NCBI GenBank assembly: GCA_934667845.1
Contig: CAKUMQ010000002.1
Coordinates: forward strand, 22,049-86,048
Source of the DNA: an uncultured Eubacteriales bacterium
GTDB lineage: Bacteria; Bacillota; Clostridia; Oscillospirales; Acutalibacteraceae
Reading direction: 5' to 3'
DNA length: 64,000 nt
Positions 34,451 through 40,434 of this stretch are shown piece by piece; within the stretch, counting starts at the first letter, position 1, and each line of letters starts with the position of its first letter. The translations under genes and the position numbers were made by a program. The notes beneath the pieces were generated by a model, which ran no database searches, was not told the origin of the DNA, and saw nothing but the letters and a program-made list of their open reading frames with translations.

Positions 34451-35187
34451 GAATTCTGGCAAGCGATTATGACGGCACGCTGGATGCCGGCGGGATCGAC
34501 GACCGCAAGCGGGAGGCGATCCGCCGCTGGCGTGCACAGGGCAACCGCTTCGGGATCATCAGCGGGCGCAATCTGGATGATCTGGTCTTTCAGGCGGCGG
34601 ATAACCGGCTGGACTGCGATTTTCTGATTGCCAATAACGGCGCCGTGACGGCGACCGCTGACGGCACGGTGCTGTCCGATGTCCGCGGCGCGGGAGAGGT
34701 CGCCGCACGGCTGATCGACTGGCTGTTTAGCCGGGGCGTTCCGGCGGTCCGCCTCGGCGGCGCACGCTGCGGGTATATCCGTGCTGCCGGGAGCAGCGCG
34801 CCGGGGGATATCCCGGCGGCACTCCTGCCGACACTGCCGTATTTTTATCAGATCAGCGTCGAGCTGTCTGCGCCGCAGGAGGCGCTTGCGCTGGCAGAAC
34901 AGCTGCGCCTGTCGTTCGGCGGATCGATCGACCTGCATCCCAACGGGAAATGGCTGGATATCGTGCCGAGATCCGTGGATAAGGCAGCCGCCCTGCGGCA
35001 GCTCGCCGCGCGGCTCTCCGTCCCGACGGAGAAGGTGATCGTTGTCGGTGATTCGACCAATGACGCCGGTATGCTTGCGGCGTTTCCCTCGTATGCCATG
35101 GCGTCTGCCGTGCCGTCCGTGCAGCGCCTGGCGGATGCGGTCACCCCCGGCGTGGCGGAGCTGATCGCGCGCGAACTGGCGAAATAG
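34447..35187 (+). CDS. HAD-superfamily (Cof-type) phosphatase
   Basis: A 246-residue HAD hydrolase with a C2 cap. Motif I is ASDYDGTL, motif II is FGIISGRN, the catalytic Lys is in the SVDKAAAL region, and motif IV is VVGDSTNDAGML. Cof-type enzymes dephosphorylate sugar phosphates or flavin/PLP compounds. The ATG at 34447 overlaps the ROK stop; the longer upstream reading frame lies inside the ROK gene and is not used. A phosphatase opposite a kinase in one locus could clear a toxic sugar phosphate; this is inference. Confidence 0.85.
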   Translation: MRILASDYDGTLDAGGIDDRKREAIRRWRAQGNRFGIISGRNLDDLVFQAADNRLDCDFLIANNGAVTATADGTVLSDVRGAGEVAARLIDWLFSRGVPAVRLGGARCGYIRAAGSSAPGDIPAALLPTLPYFYQISVELSAPQEALALAEQLRLSFGGSIDLHPNGKWLDIVPRSVDKAAALRQLAARLSVPTEKVIVVGDSTNDAGMLAAFPSYAMASAVPSVQRLADAVTPGVAELIARELAK

Positions 35188-35282
35188 ACGGCGGGGCTGA
35201 TCCTAAAATGCCCGAAACGGGAAGCCGACCTGTCGGTAGCGGGGCGATCCGCCGCAATTCTGCCTTTTGAAAGGAAACGGAT

Positions 35283-35705
35283 ATGGTTTATTTGTTATAT
35301 CATAGAAGACCCATGGGCTATATGCTATATAACGATAAGATGATAGGGGTCTACTCTTCATACGAAAAAGCCGAGAGCGTGATCGCGCGGTATGCCGTTT
35401 TGCCGGGCTTTCGTGATTTTGCAACGGAATTTCATATTGTACCATATCATGTAACGCCTTATAAAAAGACACACCGAAAGAAACGGGTAAAGGCGGTGTG
35501 CGTGTTGTTTACGGAGATGGTTTTGAAAGATGAGGAGGAAGAGATCACCGAGTCCTATGATGTGTATTCCGGCAGATGGGGCGCGATCATGGGGCTGATC
35601 GGCAAATGGCTCGTACAGAGCCGTTCGGTAAAAAGAAAGTTTTCGATAACTGAGTATTTCCTGGATGAGGATAATTGGAGAGAGGGATTTGCGGATCTGC
35701 CGTAA
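35283..35705 (+). CDS. DUF7336-like protein with a central insert
   Basis: A 140-residue protein, likely cytoplasmic. IGVYSSYEKAESVIARYAVLPGFRDF, the following EFHI strand, and the C-terminal DEDNWREGF match the conserved parts of the small DUF7336 domain. Between EFHI and ITEYFLDEDNW there is an extra stretch of about 65 residues, basic at first (KKTHRKKRVK) then acidic (KDEEEE), that I do not expect in the family. AAAGGAAA precedes the ATG. The role of DUF7336 is not known. Confidence 0.6.
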   Translation: MVYLLYHRRPMGYMLYNDKMIGVYSSYEKAESVIARYAVLPGFRDFATEFHIVPYHVTPYKKTHRKKRVKAVCVLFTEMVLKDEEEEITESYDVYSGRWGAIMGLIGKWLVQSRSVKRKFSITEYFLDEDNWREGFADLP

Positions 35706-35827
35706 CGGGATCTTTATGGGTCGATCCGGGCATGGTTTCCCGGGAAAAGCGGCATATCCCGTGCTATGATCTAAACCGCCCGCCTTTCGGTCGAGAGGGC
35801 GCAGAATGTAAAGGAGCAGTGTCAGAT

Positions 35828-36691
35828 ATGCGTTATTTTTTAGTCGGAACCGATTGGTGGACGGACTGTGACGATGCCGTTGCTCTGCGCGTCATGGCAA
35901 GAGCCGTACATAAGGGAGAGATCGCCGTGCGGGGGATCGGCATCAACGCCTGTATGGAACAGTCGGTTTCTTCCCTGACGGCCTTTCTCCGCTCGGAGGG
36001 ACTTTGGGATATCCCCCTCGGGCTGGACCGGGAAGCCGTGGATTTTGGCGGGAACCCGCTCTATCAGGCACGGCTGGCTGCTCTTGGCGGCGCAGGCATT
36101 TCCAACGACGATGCCGAGGACGCGGCAGCTTTGTATCTGCGGCTGCTTCGGGAAACCACGGTTCCCCTTGAGATCGTGGAGATCGGCTATCCCCAGGTGT
36201 TGGCGGCTGTGCTGCGGGAGGAGCCGCAGCTGTTTGCGGAACGGGTCTCCCGGGTGTGGATGATGGCGGGAAAATGGGACGAGGATCCGGGCAGGGAAAA
36301 CAATTTTGCGAGAAATGCGCGTTCCCGCACGGCTGCCCACTATTTTTGCGCAAACTGCCCGGTGCCGGTGACTTTTCTGGGCTGGGAGGTCTCGTATGAC
36401 ATTCTTATCGGCGGTCATCTGAAGGAGGGGGATGTTCTGCATCAGGTCCTGGTGGATCATCACTCGGAAAACGGGCGCTCCGGATGGGATCCCATGCTGA
36501 TGGAGCTTGCCGTTTTGGGGGATGCGGAAAAGGCGGGATACCGCGCGGTGAAAGGGAAGGCGTCGGTCGACCCGGTCACCGGTGAAAATACTTTTGTGCG
36601 GATGCCGGACGGCTTGCAGGAATATGTGGAAAAGCAGCTGCCGGATGAGGTATACAGAGAGCGGATCGACGCCCTGATCGCGTCTGTCTGA
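35828..36691 (+). CDS. Nucleoside-hydrolase-like protein with altered active site
   Basis: A 287-residue protein of the inosine-uridine nucleoside hydrolase superfamily. The calcium-binding DD is kept (TDWWTDCDDAVAL, residues 8-20), but the position of the catalytic base Asp of the DTDPG motif is Trp, and the HDP motif near the C-terminus reads WDP (SGWDPMLMEL), so the usual His is missing. ENNFARN may stand in for the EFN substrate loop. It may therefore act on another ribosyl or sugar substrate, or bind without cleaving. The ATG at 35828 is preferred over an in-frame start at 35675, which has no ribosome site. Confidence 0.65.
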   Translation: MRYFLVGTDWWTDCDDAVALRVMARAVHKGEIAVRGIGINACMEQSVSSLTAFLRSEGLWDIPLGLDREAVDFGGNPLYQARLAALGGAGISNDDAEDAAALYLRLLRETTVPLEIVEIGYPQVLAAVLREEPQLFAERVSRVWMMAGKWDEDPGRENNFARNARSRTAAHYFCANCPVPVTFLGWEVSYDILIGGHLKEGDVLHQVLVDHHSENGRSGWDPMLMELAVLGDAEKAGYRAVKGKASVDPVTGENTFVRMPDGLQEYVEKQLPDEVYRERIDALIASV

Positions 36692-36706
36692 CCCGGGCGA
36701 ACAGAC

Positions 36707-36750
36707 AAAAGCCGGAACTTTGCCGTTTTTGGCAAAGTCCCGGCTTTTTT
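36707..36750 (+). terminator. Terminator after the nucleoside-hydrolase-like gene
   Basis: AAAAGCCGG-ACTTTGCC pairs with GGCAAAGT-CCGGCTTTT with one mismatch, GTTTTT loop, then a T-run. It separates this gene from the glycan regulon. Confidence 0.88.
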
Positions 36751-36789
36751 GCGTGCGGGGAACTGTCGGAGGGCGGAAAAGAGCGTATC

Positions 36790-36821
36790 ATTGTGTTACA
36801 AAAAGAAAGTATTTGAAATTG
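36790..36821 (+). promoter_or_regulatory. Shared activator-type site, copy A
   Basis: A 32-base element beginning ATTGTGTTACA, with AGTATT at offset 18 and ATTG at its end; about 26 of 32 bases match the element at 40190-40221. It reaches into the -35 of the oxidoreductase promoter (36819-36824), the place where a class II AraC-type activator contacts RNA polymerase. Confidence 0.65.
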
Positions 36822-36847
36822 AACGCGGCAGAGTGTCCGTCTATAAT
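36819..36847 (+). promoter_or_regulatory. Promoter of the oxidoreductase-GH130 operon
   Basis: TTGAAC, 17 bases, TATAAT, 57 bases before the start codon. Confidence 0.8.
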
Positions 36848-36903
36848 AAGGGCAAAGACCGCGGGGAAAGCGGTGATGCCATATCGGGAAAGGGGATAGT
36901 AAA

Positions 36904-38178
36904 ATGGATAAAATAAAGATCGGTATTTTCGGACTGCGCCGCGGCAGGGCGCTGATCCATTGCATTCAGGTGCTGGACGGCGAAGTGGTCGCTGTCTGCG
37001 ACAGCAACGAGGCGCGCGTGCAGAAGGCGCAGGAGGTGATCGGGAGCGACGTACCGGCGTTTACCGACTTTGAGGAATTTTTCAAGGTGGAGATGGACTG
37101 CGTGTATCTGGCGAACTATTTCACCGATCACGCTAAGGTCGCCGCGCGCTTTTTGGAAAAAGGGGTGCATGTGCTCAGCGAGTGCACCAGCAATGTGACG
37201 ATGAGCGACGGCGTTTTGCTGGTGCGCGCCGCCCAAAAGAGCCGGGCGCAGTACATGCTGGCGGAAAACTATCCGTTTATGCTGTTCAATCAGGAGATGA
37301 AGAAAGTCTACGAGGGCGGCACGCTGGGCAAGGTGCTGTTTGCCGAGGGTGAGTATAACCACCCGTTCAGCCCCTATGACACCGACTTTATCAAAAGTGT
37401 CCGCCCGTTTTTGGGGCATTGGCGCCACTATCTGCCCGCCACCTACTATGTGACCCACTCCCTGGCGCCGCTGATGTACGCGACCGGCTCGATCCCGAAA
37501 CGGGTGACGGCATTCCCCATCTACGACCCGCACGGGGATGAATATGCCAGCGCCTCTTATGTGGGGGACCGCGCGGCGATCATCACCACGCTGAACGACG
37601 ACGGCTCGGTGTTCCGCGTTACCGGCTGTTCGGAATTCGGCGCGCATGAAAATTCCTACCGACTGGCTTGCGAAAACGGCCAGATCGAAAATGTGCGCGG
37701 CACGGACGGCAAGGTTATGCTGCGGTATAACGACTGGACGATCCCCGAGGGGCGGGAGGAGAACAATTTCTATATGCCGGAATACCACGGCCCGCACCCG
37801 GAGGAGGTCGACAGCGCCGGACACGGCGGCGGGGACTTCTTTGTGGTGGAGACCTTTTTCGACTGCCTGCGCCATAATAAGCCGGTGCCGTTTGACGTCT
37901 ATTTCTCGACCACGATGGCGAGCGTGGCGATCCTCTCGCACCGCAGCGTGATGGAGGGCGGAAAGCCGTATGACATCCCCGACTTCCACAGGGAAGAGGA
38001 TCTGAAAAAGTATGAGAACGACACGGTTTCCCCCTTCCCGGATGCCGTGACGGGAAAAGCGTCCTATCCCTGCTGCTCCCACCCGGATTACCGTCCCAGC
38101 GAGGAGCAGCTCCGAAAGTACCGGGAGGTGCTTGAACGGGAGTCCCGGGAAAAGCGCGATCCCGGCAAGGTGCTGTGA
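36904..38178 (+). CDS. Gfo/Idh/MocA-family oxidoreductase
   Basis: A 424-residue NAD(P)-dependent sugar oxidoreductase. The Rossmann fold starts with KIGIFGLRRGRALI; VCDSNEARVQKAQE follows, and VHVLSECTSNVTMSDG, where family members usually have an EKP segment, has ECT. AENYPFMLFNQEM resembles the second-domain conserved block. Substrates of the family are typically inositols, sugar acids or N-acetyl sugars; none is identified here. First gene behind the activator-type promoter; a GH130-like gene follows 43 bases downstream. Confidence 0.85.
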   Translation: MDKIKIGIFGLRRGRALIHCIQVLDGEVVAVCDSNEARVQKAQEVIGSDVPAFTDFEEFFKVEMDCVYLANYFTDHAKVAARFLEKGVHVLSECTSNVTMSDGVLLVRAAQKSRAQYMLAENYPFMLFNQEMKKVYEGGTLGKVLFAEGEYNHPFSPYDTDFIKSVRPFLGHWRHYLPATYYVTHSLAPLMYATGSIPKRVTAFPIYDPHGDEYASASYVGDRAAIITTLNDDGSVFRVTGCSEFGAHENSYRLACENGQIENVRGTDGKVMLRYNDWTIPEGREENNFYMPEYHGPHPEEVDSAGHGGGDFFVVETFFDCLRHNKPVPFDVYFSTTMASVAILSHRSVMEGGKPYDIPDFHREEDLKKYENDTVSPFPDAVTGKASYPCCSHPDYRPSEEQLRKYREVLERESREKRDPGKVL

Positions 38179-38221
38179 CCGCAGCGGCATACCGCCGCCG
38201 TGAGCACAGAGGGAGGAAAGT

Positions 38222-39211
38222 ATGAAGCAGATAAATGAGATCGTCAAAAAGCATGACAAGCCGATACTGACAAAGGAAGATGTTCCCTATCATGCCACGC
38301 TGGTCTTTAATGCGGGCGTGACAAAATATCAGGGCAAATATGTCATGGTTTTCCGCAATGATTACGGCAAGTGGGGAGATCCCTGTTTTGAAGGCACAGA
38401 TCTCGGGCTTGCCACAAGCGACGACGGCATAAAATGGACTGTTGCGGACAAGCCGATACTCGGCTCCGGCAGGCTGCCCGACGGGATCGATACAGGCGAT
38501 GAGATCCACCGCATATATGATCCGCGCCTTACGGTTATCGACGGGCGTGTATATATGTGCTTTGCCGTTGATACGGCACACGGCGTCTGCGGCGGGATAG
38601 CCGTAACGGAGGATCTCGCGCATTTCAGGGCGCTTGGCATCTCCGTGCCCGATAACAGAAATATGGTTCTTTTCCCCGAGAAGATAGGCGGCAGATATGT
38701 CCGCCTTGAGCGCCCTATGCCTGTTTATTCGCGCGGCAGAGACAGATTTGATATGTATATGTCCTTCTCACCCGATATGACATACTGGGGAGACACAAAA
38801 TTTGTTATGGGCGTTGAAAATGTGCCGTTTGCCAATGACAAGATAGGTCCCGGCGCGCCGCCTGTCAAGACAAAATACGGCTGGCTGACGACGATTCACG
38901 CCGTAGACCGCGACGAGTCGCGCGGCAAAAACGGTTGGGAGACAAAATGGACAAAGCGTTATCATGCGGGCATAGCCCTGCTTGATGCGGAGGATCCGCA
39001 GAAGGTGCTCGGCATTTATGACAAGCCGCTGATCACACCCGACCTGCCCTGGGAAACAGACGACGGCTTCCGCACGCATGTCATCTTCCCGGGCGGTATG
39101 ATCCTTGAGGAGACGGGCGAGGTCAAAATTTATTACGGCGCCTCCGATACGGTGGAATGCCTTGCCACAGCCGACGCGGACGAGCTTGCTGCGCTTTGTC
39201 TCGGGAAATAG
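38222..39211 (+). CDS. GH130-like glycosidase/phosphorylase
   Basis: A 329-residue five-bladed beta-propeller enzyme of the GH130 (mannosyl-phosphorylase) type. Recognisable blocks are FNAGVTKYQGKYVMVFR, YDPRLTVIDGRVYMCF, GIAVTEDLAHF and the C-terminal YYGASDTVECLATADADELAALC. GH130 members phosphorolyse or hydrolyse beta-mannosides, such as beta-1,4-mannobiose or Man-GlcNAc from N-glycans. Codon use differs from the neighbours: ATA for Ile and CTT for Leu are frequent, whereas flanking genes use ATC and CTG, suggesting acquisition from elsewhere. The exact GH130 subfamily cannot be decided by eye. Confidence 0.85.
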   Translation: MKQINEIVKKHDKPILTKEDVPYHATLVFNAGVTKYQGKYVMVFRNDYGKWGDPCFEGTDLGLATSDDGIKWTVADKPILGSGRLPDGIDTGDEIHRIYDPRLTVIDGRVYMCFAVDTAHGVCGGIAVTEDLAHFRALGISVPDNRNMVLFPEKIGGRYVRLERPMPVYSRGRDRFDMYMSFSPDMTYWGDTKFVMGVENVPFANDKIGPGAPPVKTKYGWLTTIHAVDRDESRGKNGWETKWTKRYHAGIALLDAEDPQKVLGIYDKPLITPDLPWETDDGFRTHVIFPGGMILEETGEVKIYYGASDTVECLATADADELAALCLGK

Positions 39212-39229
39212 ACCTTTTTCGAGAAATTG

Positions 39230-39265
39230 AGCCGTCACGGTCGATCTGGCCGTGACGGCTTTTTT
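39230..39265 (+). terminator. Terminator after the GH130-like gene
   Basis: Eleven-base stem AGCCGTCACGG/CCGTGACGGCT with a nine-base loop, followed by TTTTT. Confidence 0.88.
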
Positions 39266-39275
39266 GCGCAGGGAT

Positions 39276-39297
39276 CCCGGCGCTTTGCCGCGCCGGG
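39276..39297 (-). terminator. Hairpin after the AraC gene
   Basis: CCCGGCGC/GCGCCGGG around a six-base loop, immediately after the AraC stop. No T-run follows directly, so terminator strength is doubtful. Confidence 0.4.
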
Positions 39298-39298
39298 G

Positions 39299-40162
39299 TC
39301 ATTTATCCGCGGGCTTTTTGCGCTGTGTGCGCACGTCGGAGGGGAGAATATGATAGATCTCGCGGAATTTCCGGGTGAAATAGGACTTGTTGGAAAAGCC
39401 GCATTCCAGAGCACATTCCATGATGGAGAGGGAGGTGGAAGAGATCATCTGATACGCCTTTTCGCAGCGCATACGGTTGAGGTATACCATCAGCGAGCAG
39501 CCCATGATGCGGGAAAAGCACTGGCTGAAGTAGGACGGGCTCAGATGGACCAGATTGCAGATATCGGCGACGGTGATCTTCTGATTGTAGTTGGTGCGGA
39601 TGTACCGCAGCACCTGCCGCATGGAGTCGAGCTGCGGATCCGGCACGGCGTATGACTCCGACACCTCCGGACAGCGGCTGAAACGGCCGATCAGGGCGTT
39701 GATCTCGCCGAAAACGATCGTCTGATAGCCGGGCTGCGCCTCCCTCATTTCACTGACGATGCGCCGGACGTTCTCACGGATCTCGTCGCTGCTGCTGATC
39801 AGAAAGTCCGTGGTGGCTTCGTGCGTAAAACCGATAAAAGAGGGGTGGATCAGCAGGCAGTGGTAGCGGCACAGCGGCGTCAGGTTGACCGTGCGGTGCA
39901 GCCAATAGGGATACAGAAAAATGACATCGCCCGCCTTGACATGATGTCCCTCCAGGTTGACGTACAGCTCGGCTTCGCCCTCGGTGAAATACAGGATCTC
40001 GATCTCCTCATGCCAGTTGGCAAGACCCGACTGGGCGTTTTTGGCTTTGCCGACCGTGTCGTAATGGTAGCTGACGGGGAAATCCGACTGGCGGTATTTG
40101 ATCTTTTCGCAGTTAATGATCCTGTCGTTTATGCCCCGGTCGTTTATGCCCCGGTCTCCCAT
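39299..40162 (-). CDS. Cupin-AraC family transcriptional regulator
   Basis: A 287-residue AraC/XylS regulator. An N-terminal cupin sensor (about residues 50-110, HEEIEILYFTEGEAELYVN and GHHVKAGDVIFLYPYWLH) is joined to a C-terminal double helix-turn-helix (about 185-285: KITVADICNLVHLSPSYFSQCFSRIMG and SIMECALECGFSNKSYFTRKFREI). It is the obvious candidate to bind the 32-base sites upstream of the oxidoreductase gene and the large operon, sensing a sugar of the imported glycan. Residues 3-15 are a GINDR repeat made by a tandem 15-base duplication, so the true start could be further in. Confidence 0.9.
   Translation of the reverse strand: MGDRGINDRGINDRIINCEKIKYRQSDFPVSYHYDTVGKAKNAQSGLANWHEEIEILYFTEGEAELYVNLEGHHVKAGDVIFLYPYWLHRTVNLTPLCRYHCLLIHPSFIGFTHEATTDFLISSSDEIRENVRRIVSEMREAQPGYQTIVFGEINALIGRFSRCPEVSESYAVPDPQLDSMRQVLRYIRTNYNQKITVADICNLVHLSPSYFSQCFSRIMGCSLMVYLNRMRCEKAYQMISSTSLSIMECALECGFSNKSYFTRKFREIYHILPSDVRTQRKKPADK
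40125..40154. repeat. Tandem 15-bp repeat at the AraC N-terminus
   Basis: TCGTTTATGCCCCGG occurs twice head to tail inside the first codons of the AraC gene and adds five residues per unit (INDRG). Slippage could change the length without a frameshift. Confidence 0.8.
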
Positions 40163-40189
40163 GGTAAAACATCCCTTCCGCAGCGGATA

Positions 40190-40221
40190 ATTGTGTTACA
40201 GAAACGTAGTATTGGATATTG
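40190..40221 (+). promoter_or_regulatory. Shared activator-type site, copy B
   Basis: Second copy of the 32-base element (starts ATTGTGTTACA, AGTATT at offset 18, ends ATTG). It lies between the AraC gene and the large operon, and its last bases overlap the -35 at 40219-40224 exactly as copy A does. It could serve both activation of the operon and AraC autoregulation. Confidence 0.65.
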
Positions 40222-40247
40222 TTATGCCACTTTGAAACTGATATTAT
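40219..40247 (+). promoter_or_regulatory. Promoter of the large glycan operon
   Basis: TTGTTA, 17 bases, TATTAT. Its position relative to the 32-base element is the same as at 36819-36847. The leader to the first gene is about 180 bases. The weak -35 is what one expects at an activator-dependent promoter. Confidence 0.6.
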
Positions 40248-40434
40248 TATATCATAATATTGAAATGAACGCAAGTGCTTTTGGGTAAATCGCATGGCTT
40301 TTGACTTTTCCTGAATTTTCCGCATTACGGGCTGTTTACGGCAAAAGCATAGAAATAGTACCCTGATCCCTTTCCGGGCGCATGGCGCCGGGTCCGGGTG
40401 CGGCGGGACAGTGCAGACGGCAAGGAGGAACAAC

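Noticed and set aside
40125..40154. CRISPR-like repeat
   Set aside because: Only two adjacent 15-base units without spacers; no array or cas genes anywhere in the window.
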